From positions 1 through 64,000 of the forward strand of contig DFNX01000013.1 in assembly GCA_002376235.1 (NCBI GenBank): 64,000 nt of DNA, written 5' to 3'. This stretch comes from Neorhizobium sp. UBA3556 (GTDB lineage Bacteria; Pseudomonadota; Alphaproteobacteria; Rhizobiales; Rhizobiaceae). A program made the translations under genes and the position numbers. The notes beneath the pieces are model-generated. The model was not told where the DNA came from. It saw only the letters and a list, made by a program, of their open reading frames with translations, and made no database searches. Of this stretch, positions 33,529 through 40,763 are shown piece after piece; positions within the stretch are counted from its first letter, which is position 1, and every line of letters begins with the position of its first letter.

Positions 33529-35516
33529 CCGGCTGCGCGCAGATGCGCCTCCTGCTGCTGGCCCTCGGCGACGAGGTGGCCGACATCGAGAATAAGAGCG
33601 ACATCGCCGTCGCCTAGAATGGTGGCGCCCGAGAAGGTCGCCACGTCATGGTGAAGCTTCGACATGCCCTTGATGACCGTCTGGTGGTCGCCGATGATCT
33701 GGTCGACGACCAGGCCGACGCGCTCCGAGCCGGTCGAGATCACAACCACCTTCTGGAACTGATCGGGTTTGGTGCCGGTGCGGAAGAGATCGCGCAGGCG
33801 AAGGAAGGGCACGAGGCTGTCGCGCAGCGAGATGAAGCTGCGACCGCGCGAACGCATGTCTTCTTCGATCGAAAGTTCGAGGCATTCCTCGACCGCCGAA
33901 AGCGGGATGACGTAGCGGCCATTGCCGACCCGCACGAGCAGGCCGTCGATAATGGCAAGCGTCAGCGGGATGGCGAGCGAGATTTCAGACCCTTCGCCCG
34001 GACGGCTGACGACATTGATCGTGCCGCGCAGTGCGTCGATGGTGCGTTTCACCACATCCATGCCGACGCCGCGGCCCGACAGGTTCGTGACTTCGCTTGC
34101 GGTGGAAAAGCCCGGCTGGAAGATCAGCTGATAGAGTTCCTGATCGGAGAGGCTGGCGTTTGCGGCAATCAGCCCGGAAGCCTCGGCCTTGGCGCGAACG
34201 CGATCCTTGTTGATGCCGCGACCGTCATCCTTGATCGTGATGATCACTTCGCCGGCCTGCTGGCGGGCCGAAAGATGGATATGACCGGCTTCCGTCTTGC
34301 CAGAGGCCAGACGCTCGTCGGCCGTTTCCAGGCCGTGGTCGCAGGAATTGCGCACCAGATGCACGAGCGGATCGGCGAGGCGCTCGATGACGCTCTTGTC
34401 AACTTCCGTCGTTTCGCCCTCGGTGACGAGTTCGATCCTCTTGCCGGTCTCGTTCGCCAGATCATGGACAAGGCGGCGGAAACGGCTGAAGAGATGCGTG
34501 ACAGGCACCATGCGCAGCACCATCATCGTGTCGCGCAGCTCGCCGGAAAGGCGTTCGACGTCTTCGGATACGGCGCGCAACGTGAGATCGCCGCTGCCGC
34601 CGGCAAGCTGCGAGAGCCGCGACTGGGCAATGACGAGTTCGCCGACGCGGTCCATCAATTCGTCGAGACGTTCTGCCGGAACGCGGACATTTTCATTCGC
34701 CTTGGCAGCCTTGGCGTCGCCCGGGCTTGGAGCCGCGGCTCCCGACACCGGTACTGCTGTCGGTTCGGCTGAAACCGGTGCGGTAGCCTGGCCTACCGGG
34801 GGCGAAGCCGCAACGGGGGCCTGCGCTGCAACCGCGATTTCTTCGACCGCAAGTTCCATGTCGTCCATGACGAAGATGAACACGTCATCGATTGCCGAGC
34901 GCGCTTCGGTCGTCAGCAGTTCGACATCCCATGAGATGTGGAGATCGGTCGGGACGAGTTCGTCAAGTGCGGGAATACCCGAACGATCAGCGACGATGCG
35001 GCAGGTGCCGAGATCGCGCAATTCGTCCAGCAGCGGCAGCGGGTTCGTGCCGTTTGCCATGGCATTCCGGGGCAGGCTGAAGCGGATCTTGAACAGTGTC
35101 TGGGCAGGACCCGCTGCCGCGGGTGCTGCGGCCGGATCGCCGCTGCCGTCGACGGCGCGGCGCAGATTGGCGAGCAGTACCTCGCTCATCGCCTCATGGT
35201 CGCCGGCAGGCGTTTCCACCAGCGCGCGCATATGATCCTTGGCTTCGAGGACGGCGGTAACCAGGGCGTGGGTTGCCGGAACCTCGCCCTTGCGCACCCG
35301 GTCGAAAGCCGTTTCGCAATGATGAGTAAAGGCCGCAAGCGCCTCGAAGCCGAACATGGCCCCGGAGCCCTTGAGCGTGTGGAGGCCGCGGAAGACCGCG
35401 TCGACCTGATCCTTGTCGCCGAGATTCACATTGAGATCGAGAAGCCCTGCTTCGATCTGTTCCAGAAGTTCGGCCGCTTCTGTCCTGAAAACCGCGATAG
35501 GATCAGGGAAGCTCAT
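33525..35516 (-). CDS. cheA: Chemotaxis histidine kinase CheA
   Basis: Receptor-coupled histidine kinase of 663 aa. P1 (Hpt) has phospho-acceptor His46 in FRGLHTLKGSG. A P2-like region and an Ala/Pro-rich linker (about residues 225-275) follow. P3 dimerisation is in VRVPAERLDELMDRVGELVIAQSRL. The P4 ATPase has the N-box VHLVRNSCDHGLE and G-boxes, and P5 is a CheW-like domain at the C-terminus. Its ends overlap cheY and cheW by 4 nt each, indicating tight translational coupling. Confidence 0.97.
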   Translation of the reverse strand: MSFPDPIAVFRTEAAELLEQIEAGLLDLNVNLGDKDQVDAVFRGLHTLKGSGAMFGFEALAAFTHHCETAFDRVRKGEVPATHALVTAVLEAKDHMRALVETPAGDHEAMSEVLLANLRRAVDGSGDPAAAPAAAGPAQTLFKIRFSLPRNAMANGTNPLPLLDELRDLGTCRIVADRSGIPALDELVPTDLHISWDVELLTTEARSAIDDVFIFVMDDMELAVEEIAVAAQAPVAASPPVGQATAPVSAEPTAVPVSGAAAPSPGDAKAAKANENVRVPAERLDELMDRVGELVIAQSRLSQLAGGSGDLTLRAVSEDVERLSGELRDTMMVLRMVPVTHLFSRFRRLVHDLANETGKRIELVTEGETTEVDKSVIERLADPLVHLVRNSCDHGLETADERLASGKTEAGHIHLSARQQAGEVIITIKDDGRGINKDRVRAKAEASGLIAANASLSDQELYQLIFQPGFSTASEVTNLSGRGVGMDVVKRTIDALRGTINVVSRPGEGSEISLAIPLTLAIIDGLLVRVGNGRYVIPLSAVEECLELSIEEDMRSRGRSFISLRDSLVPFLRLRDLFRTGTKPDQFQKVVVISTGSERVGLVVDQIIGDHQTVIKGMSKLHHDVATFSGATILGDGDVALILDVGHLVAEGQQQEAHLRAAG

Positions 35517-35881
35517 TTGCCGAGAACCTTCTTGGCGATCTTGACCAGGCTTTCCGGATCGAAGGGCTTGGTCAGCCAGCCGGTAGCGCCGGCGGCCTTC
35601 GCCTGCTGCTTGATTTCACCATCGGATTCTGTGGTGAGGAAGATGACCGGAACACCCATATGCGCGGGCAGCTTGCGCAGCTCGCGGATCATCGTCAGGC
35701 CGTCCATGTTGGGCATGTTGAGATCGGTGATGACCAGATCGAACTGGCCTGCATTGAGCTTGGCGATACCATCGACGCCGTCGACGGCTTCGGTGACCTG
35801 GTAGCCGGCATTGGTAAGCGCGACCCGCGTCGTCAGGCGAATGCTCGCCGAGTCGTCGACGGTCAGGATATTGGCAGTCAT
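35513..35881 (-). CDS. cheY: CheY-like single-domain response regulator
   Basis: Receiver-only protein of 122 aa. The acidic pocket is Asp9/Asp10, the phospho-acceptor Asp53 (VITDLNMPNMDG), the switch Thr in FLTTESD and the conserved Lys in WLTKPF. Overlaps cheA and the STAS gene by 4 nt. As no flagellar genes are linked, its output target may be something other than the motor. Confidence 0.95.
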   Translation of the reverse strand: MTANILTVDDSASIRLTTRVALTNAGYQVTEAVDGVDGIAKLNAGQFDLVITDLNMPNMDGLTMIRELRKLPAHMGVPVIFLTTESDGEIKQQAKAAGATGWLTKPFDPESLVKIAKKVLGK

Positions 35882-36207
35882 TGAATTTTCCCTTGGTGAA
35901 GCCAGAATTTCGCGTCGTCGTCCGACATGCCTTCCAGAAAACCGCTTCTGCGGAGCGTTTCGAGAAGTGCACCGCTTGCCGGCTGCGCAAGCGCGATGTG
36001 TTTGCCGGCCGTCCCGGCATAGATCCGCGCCGCCTCGATGATCTGGATGAAGCTGATGTCGACCTGCACATCGTCCGCCAGCTCGATCGTGGCGGCCTCA
36101 TGTGCGTCGATGAATTTCAGCATGTCCTCGCGAACCGGCAAAATCGCCCGAACCGTCAGATTTTCGGGCAAGCGGAGGCATGCTTCGTTTTGAGTGGCAA
36201 TATTCAT
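35878..36207 (-). CDS. STAS-domain protein, first gene of the chemosensory operon
   Basis: Protein of 109 aa resembling STAS domains (anti-sigma-antagonist fold): central strand ELADDVQVDISFIQIIEAARIYAG, then GKHIALAQPASGALLETLRRSGF. In SpoIIAA-like proteins a Ser/Thr follows the Asp-x-Ser strand and is phosphorylated. Here the corresponding segment is IIEAAR, so classical partner switching is doubtful. Overlaps cheY by 4 nt. STAS proteins open several chemosensory operons of this gene order; their function there is unclear. Confidence 0.78.
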   Translation of the reverse strand: MNIATQNEACLRLPENLTVRAILPVREDMLKFIDAHEAATIELADDVQVDISFIQIIEAARIYAGTAGKHIALAQPASGALLETLRRSGFLEGMSDDDAKFWLHQGKIQ

Positions 36208-36533
36208 ACCTGCTCCAAAAATCCTTTAGAATATGATGAAATAGCCTGCCCAAATTGGGTCACTATGCTTAACGAGTGGTTAATTGGCGCCAGTGAGTTT
36301 TCATCTGAAATAGTCACAATTCGCGTTTAGCTAATGTTCATATCTGTCGAAAATTAACCACGAGCCGCGAAAGCAACGCGCCGTTTTGACCCGGTTAACT
36401 GTCGTCGGGACAGATTGTCCGCATATGAGGACGACCCGTGACCGGCATGCACTGCCGGCGGAGAGTTGTCCCAGAATGAACAGGGCAAATCGTTGCCGAG
36501 AAGGGTTTCAAGAACCCCGGCAGAGCATGAAGG
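36208..36533. other. Divergent intergenic region of the chemosensory locus
   Basis: These 326 nt contain the promoters for the che operon (leftward) and the MCP-like gene (rightward). The left half is noticeably A/T-rich (36210-36360), which fits promoter DNA. Small overlapping frames at 36386-36703 have no independent support. No operator was recognised. Confidence 0.5.
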
Positions 36534-38273
36534 GTGGCCGACGTGGCAGTTACGGCAGTATTGTTGAGCGGGACCGAGCTTTTTGAAGGATCGGCCCCGG
36601 TCTCAGGCCTCGTGGAGCGCATGGAGACGGCGCGATCCCGTATCGAAGAACGTTTTCTCGACGGCGGGGCGGCCCTTCTTTCGGTTCTCGACGTTCTCAA
36701 CAAGCTGATCGGGTCGCTTGATCAGATCACCGGCTCGCTCGATGAGGAAACCGCGGCCAGCACCATGGCCGAGCTGCAGCAGACGGTCGGCCGGCTCTCC
36801 GAGCTCAGCAGGATCGAGACGGCGCGTCAGGCCGGTTTCATCGATATTTCAGGAGCCGAACGCAACCTTCGGCCGCATGTTGCGGATATGCAGGAAACCA
36901 TGCGTTACCTGCGCACCTTTGCGGTGACCGCCAAGATTACCGGCGCAGGAATTGACGATTTTGCCGGCTTTGCCGAAGAGATCCTCGAACGCATTCAGGC
37001 CGGTACGCGGCAGGTCAACGAATTCGGCGATAAGCTGAAGTCCCTGGGGGCGGGCCTCGGTTCTGTCATCGAGCGCGGCACCGTCACCATCGAGCGTTAT
37101 GAAGCGACGATCCCCGGCATTGTCACAGGCCTTTCGACCGGTGGCGCCGAGATCAGCACCCAGCAAAAGGTTCTGGTCGAACGCGCGGCGCGGGTTCGCA
37201 AGATCGCTGCCGGAATTCAGGGTAAGCTTGCTTCCGTCCTGTCCGCCATGCAGATCGGCGACATTACCCGCCAGCGCATCGAACATTGCCAGAGCACGTT
37301 GACACTTCTCGAAAGCTATGTGGAGACCGAGGTCGGGATGCTGACGGAGGACGACCGGGCGAACCTGTCTTCGATCATCACCAATCTTGTCGCCCTGCAG
37401 CTCAGCCAGTCGATCGACGATTTCGATCGCGATACGGCAAAGATCGTGGAAACCGTCGCAAGCTTCCGTTCGGACCTCGCCGAGATCGACGGCCTGCGCC
37501 GGATGATGACCGAAGGCGGCGGTGACAACGCCATGCGCCGGCTCGAAGGCAATGTCGGCGTGGCGCGCGAGGCCGTCCAGGAAATCGAGGCTGTGGCGCT
37601 GGAAGCAGGAGAGCTGAGCCGTGCGACCGGCACGACCGTCCGCGAACTCATCGACGGCGTCGGTGTGCTTCAACTGGTGCGCACCGACATTCATTACATG
37701 GCGCTGAATACCAACCTGCGCTGCGGCAAGATCGGCGAGCATGGCAAGGCGCTCAACGTCGTCACTGCGGAACTGCGGAACTTCGCAGCGCGCCTGGATG
37801 AAACGGCAGAGAAGGTTCTGGTCGAACTGAAAACGCTGGAAACGGCGTCCGACAAGCTCGATACCGGTCATGATGACAAGGGTAATGAATTGCTGGACGA
37901 TCGTCTGGCCAGAGCAATGCAAAGCATCCGTGACGTCGGCGACCGGATGGATCGCGAAATGGATGCTTTAAGCGAGCAGAGCGGCGTTGCCATCGACCAG
38001 ATGGAGCACTCCCTGTCGCGGCTCGATTTCAAGGCGGAACTCGGCGAAGTCCTGCGCAATTGCGCTGACGAGATCGCCATGGTCGAGGCGCCGGAACCGT
38101 CCGCCGGACTGGAGCCGGCTCTGGCCGATCTCGGCACCAGGATAGGGAAGCTTTACACCATGGTCTCGGAACGCGAGTTGCATGCCGCGGTTCTCGGCAC
38201 CGCAGCGCCGGTCGAAACCGCCGTTTTTGCAGCCGTCATGAGCGATGACGACATTGACGACGCGCTGTTCTGA
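36534..38273 (+). CDS. Soluble MCP-hairpin-like coiled-coil chemotaxis protein
   Basis: Cytoplasmic protein of 579 aa without transmembrane segments, mostly helical and coiled coil. Around residues 385-420 the segment MALNTNLRCGKIGEHGKALN continuing to VVTAELRNFAARL aligns with the MCP hairpin tip (QTDLLALNAAVEAARAGEHGKGFAVVASEVRKLAERS), but the core glutamate/alanine block is replaced by RCGKI. Earlier, AMQIGDITRQRIEH resembles CheZ/MCP-associated motifs. Start is GTG 36534, or GTG 36543 with AAGG 8 nt upstream. Divergent from the che operon, so it is likely a component or modulator of that array. Confidence 0.75.
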   Translation: MADVAVTAVLLSGTELFEGSAPVSGLVERMETARSRIEERFLDGGAALLSVLDVLNKLIGSLDQITGSLDEETAASTMAELQQTVGRLSELSRIETARQAGFIDISGAERNLRPHVADMQETMRYLRTFAVTAKITGAGIDDFAGFAEEILERIQAGTRQVNEFGDKLKSLGAGLGSVIERGTVTIERYEATIPGIVTGLSTGGAEISTQQKVLVERAARVRKIAAGIQGKLASVLSAMQIGDITRQRIEHCQSTLTLLESYVETEVGMLTEDDRANLSSIITNLVALQLSQSIDDFDRDTAKIVETVASFRSDLAEIDGLRRMMTEGGGDNAMRRLEGNVGVAREAVQEIEAVALEAGELSRATGTTVRELIDGVGVLQLVRTDIHYMALNTNLRCGKIGEHGKALNVVTAELRNFAARLDETAEKVLVELKTLETASDKLDTGHDDKGNELLDDRLARAMQSIRDVGDRMDREMDALSEQSGVAIDQMEHSLSRLDFKAELGEVLRNCADEIAMVEAPEPSAGLEPALADLGTRIGKLYTMVSERELHAAVLGTAAPVETAVFAAVMSDDDIDDALF

Positions 38274-38378
38274 TCAGGCGTAACGCGGTCCTGTCTTAAG
38301 CTCAAGGCCTGCGTCCTGCTGCGGCAGGACGCGATTTCTCGGTGCTCGCGCCTTGACCTTTGGTCGGCTCTTTGTCAT
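38274..38378 (-). CDS. Small basic protein, 34 aa (candidate)
   Basis: A short frame encoding MTKSRPKVKARAPRNRVLPQ followed by QDAGLELKTGPRYA. The ATG is preceded by an excellent RBS, AAGGGG at 6 nt, and its stop abuts the stop of the convergent MCP-like gene. Net charge is strongly positive, without hydrophobic segment. Unrecognised; could be a genuine small protein in the gap before rbfA. Evidence is the RBS and the tidy fit between neighbours. Confidence 0.45.
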   Translation of the reverse strand: MTKSRPKVKARAPRNRVLPQQDAGLELKTGPRYA

Positions 38379-38461
38379 TTGACGCCCCTTGAATGAAAAG
38401 GCGCCCAAGGGTTTCACCCTGGCGGGACGAACCCCGGCGGCGTTAGCAAAGAGAACAAGAC

Positions 38462-38869
38462 ATGGCAAAAGCTACATCTTCGGCGCCGTCCCAGCGCATG
38501 CTTCGCGTTGGCGAACAGGTTCGCGCCGCCATCACCCAGGTTCTGCAGCGCGGCGAAGTGCGCGACGACCTGATCGAAAAGACCGTCATCTCCGTGTCGG
38601 AAGTGCGCATGTCGCCCGACCTGAAGATCGCGACCGCCTATGTGACGCCGCTTGGTGTGCCCGATCATGAAGCGGTGATCGAGGCGCTCAACCGTCATGC
38701 GAAATATATTCGCGGCCGTCTCGGCGGTCAGCTTCGGCAGATGAAATACATGCCGGAAGTCCGCTTCCGCGATGACACGAGCTTCGACAACTACAAGAAG
38801 ATCGACGAACTGCTCCGTTCGCCAGAGGTCCAGCGGGATCTTAGCGAGACGAAGAGCGACGACGAATAA
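38462..38869 (+). CDS. rbfA: 30S ribosome-binding factor A
   Basis: KH-fold assembly factor for the 16S 5' end of the 30S subunit, 135 aa. Typical blocks are QRMLRVGEQVRAAITQVLQRGEV, VSEVRMSPDLKIATAYV and the C-terminal KYMPEVRFRDDTSFDNYKKIDELL. It is followed 22 nt later by truB. In most Rhizobiales infB precedes rbfA; here the upstream gene is the MCP-like chemotaxis gene. Confidence 0.96.
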   Translation: MAKATSSAPSQRMLRVGEQVRAAITQVLQRGEVRDDLIEKTVISVSEVRMSPDLKIATAYVTPLGVPDHEAVIEALNRHAKYIRGRLGGQLRQMKYMPEVRFRDDTSFDNYKKIDELLRSPEVQRDLSETKSDDE

Positions 38870-38891
38870 CAAACAGTCTTAAAGAGAACGC

Positions 38892-39821
38892 ATGTCCAAA
38901 CCACGCAAACCCAAGGGCCGGGCTGTTTCCGGCTGGCTGATCCTCGACAAGCCGGTCGATTTCGGCTCGACCGAAGCCGTGTCCAAGATCAAGTGGCTGC
39001 TCAACGCCCAGAAGGCCGGTCATGCCGGCACACTCGATCCGCTGGCCTCCGGCATGCTGCCGATCGCGCTGGGTGATGCGACGAAAACCGTGCCTTACGT
39101 CATGGACGGCCGCAAGATCTACGAATTCACCGTCAGCTGGGGCGAGGAACGCTCGACCGACGATCTCGAGGGCGAGGTGACGGCATCCTCCGACGCGCGC
39201 CCTGCCGAACAGGCGATCCGCGATCTCCTGCCGAACTATACCGGTGTTATCCAACAGATCCCGCCGCAGTTTTCCGCGATCAAGATCGCCGGCGAGCGCG
39301 CCTATGATCTCGCCCGCGACGGCGAGACCGTCGAAATCCCATCGCGCGAAGTGGAAATTTTTCGCCTGACGCTGCTGGGTGTCGGCGAAAACGAGGCGCA
39401 TTTCGAGGTCGAATGCGGCAAGGGCACCTATGTGCGTTCGCTCGCCCGCGATTTCGGCCGCGAACTCGGCTGTTATGGCCATATTTCCAATCTCCGCCGC
39501 ACTTTCGTTGCCCCGTTCGGCGAGGACAAGATGGTGCCGCTTGCCGATCTGGTGGCGCTGGAGACGATCGAGGATCGCGACGAGCGTCTCTCAGCCCTCG
39601 ATGCCTACCTGATCGATACCGCCGAAGCCCTGTCGTCGCTGCCGCATCTGCCGGTGACGGAAGAGCAGGCGCATCGCATCAAGATGGGCAACCCGATCAT
39701 CCTGCGTGGCCGTGATGTTCCGGTCGAAGAGCCGGAAGCCTACGCCACCGTTCGCGGCAAGCTGATCGCCATCGGCGAAATCGGCCAGGGCGAATTCCGC
39801 CCGAAGCGCGTGTTCGGGTAA
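38892..39821 (+). CDS. truB: tRNA pseudouridine(55) synthase
   Basis: Makes pseudouridine 55 in the T-loop of tRNAs. The 309-aa enzyme has catalytic Asp49 in HAGTLDPLASGMLPIALG, the YEFTVSWGEERSTDDLEG segment and the CGKGTYVRSLARDFG motif, with a PUA-like C-terminal region. AAAGAGAACGC precedes the ATG. Part of the rbfA-truB-rpsO-pnp group. Confidence 0.97.
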   Translation: MSKPRKPKGRAVSGWLILDKPVDFGSTEAVSKIKWLLNAQKAGHAGTLDPLASGMLPIALGDATKTVPYVMDGRKIYEFTVSWGEERSTDDLEGEVTASSDARPAEQAIRDLLPNYTGVIQQIPPQFSAIKIAGERAYDLARDGETVEIPSREVEIFRLTLLGVGENEAHFEVECGKGTYVRSLARDFGRELGCYGHISNLRRTFVAPFGEDKMVPLADLVALETIEDRDERLSALDAYLIDTAEALSSLPHLPVTEEQAHRIKMGNPIILRGRDVPVEEPEAYATVRGKLIAIGEIGQGEFRPKRVFG

Positions 39822-39843
39822 AAGGACAGGACCTCCTCTCCTG

Positions 39844-39999
39844 AAAAATCCAGCACTTAGCCTTCAGCTAAGATGCTGATTTTTCTACCTCCCCCGCCAA
39901 GGGGGAGGTAGGGTGCCGAGATTGCGGCGCTGTTATCTCTTCCCTTGCGGAAGAGAACGCGATTTCAACATCTTAGCGCAGCTAAGTGTTAGAAATCGC
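39844..39999. repeat. Triple-hairpin palindromic element between truB and rpsO (RIME-like)
   Basis: Three stem-loops in 156 nt. The first is AAAAAT...GCTAA-type stem 39844-39884. The second is a perfect 10-bp stem TACCTCCCCC-GCCAA-GGGGGAGGTA at 39886-39910. The third is GCGATTTC...GAAATCGC at 39959-39999. The first and third share the CTTAGC/GCTAAG core and look like related units. The mosaic layout resembles rhizobial intergenic mosaic elements. The first hairpin could also terminate truB. Confidence 0.65.
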
Positions 40000-40199
40000 A
40001 AGAGAGGGGCGAGATCCCAACCAGGAGGGACGTCGGGTAGGGCCGTAACTCCACCGCCCGCCTCACGCCTCTTTCCTTTCTCCCAAAATTCGTCTATAGG
40101 CCCCGCAAGCTCTCGGTCTCCGAGGCTTTTCACGGCCAAGGCTGGACGACATCCCGGCCTTTGGCGACCCTATTTCCTCTTCACATAAAGGATCAGACG

Positions 40200-40469
40200 A
40201 TGTCGATCACTGCAGAACGTAAGGCCGAACTCATCAAGGAATACGCAACCGTCGAAGGCGACACCGGTTCGCCGGAAGTCCAGGTTGCTATCCTCACCGA
40301 GCGGATCAACAATCTGACTGAACACTTCAAGGGCCACAAGAAGGACAACCACTCCCGTCGTGGCCTTCTGACCATGGTTTCGAGCCGTCGTTCGCTTCTT
40401 GACTACCTCAAGAAGAAGGACGAAGCCCGTTACACCAAGCTGATCACCAGCCTGGGCGTGCGCCGCTAA
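40200..40469 (+). CDS. rpsO: 30S ribosomal protein S15
   Basis: Primary 16S-binding ribosomal protein of 89 aa. Family blocks are MSITAERKAELIKEYA, DTGSPEVQVAILTERINNLTEHFK and HSRRGLLTMVSSRRSLLDYLK. ATG 40200 has AAAGGA 8-9 nt upstream; an in-frame ATG at 40161 adds 13 non-family residues and is rejected. The 294 nt to pnp contain G/C-rich inverted segments likely to form the rpsO 3' end and pnp leader structures. Confidence 0.97.
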   Translation: MSITAERKAELIKEYATVEGDTGSPEVQVAILTERINNLTEHFKGHKKDNHSRRGLLTMVSSRRSLLDYLKKKDEARYTKLITSLGVRR

Positions 40470-40763
40470 CAAGGTCTCGGCGGGCTCTTCATCCGAAGGG
40501 GCCGCCGGATCTCTATTCGGCACCTCGCGGTGCCAGACTGAGGCGGACCCGGATGGGCCGGTTTCGCCAATAAAAACCAGACCTGTCATGGGGCAGGATT
40601 GCCGGATGCTTTTGGCCGGAGCCGTTAGGCGGCTTCGGTCAGTTTGAAAAGCTTCTCGTTGTCTTGCCCGTGATGTGTCGCAATGACTGCGGTGAAGCGT
40701 GTTGCCGCCCTTTGCTTAAAAAAGCTGGGGCGAGACGCCGTTTCCCGCGTTGAAGGACAATAT

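Noticed and set aside
33648..35235. Two long frames antisense to cheA
   Set aside because: No RBS and low-complexity composition; cheA is intact with all domains.
36386..36703. Small frames in the che divergent region
   Set aside because: They overlap the start of the MCP-like gene or its antisense and lack RBSs.
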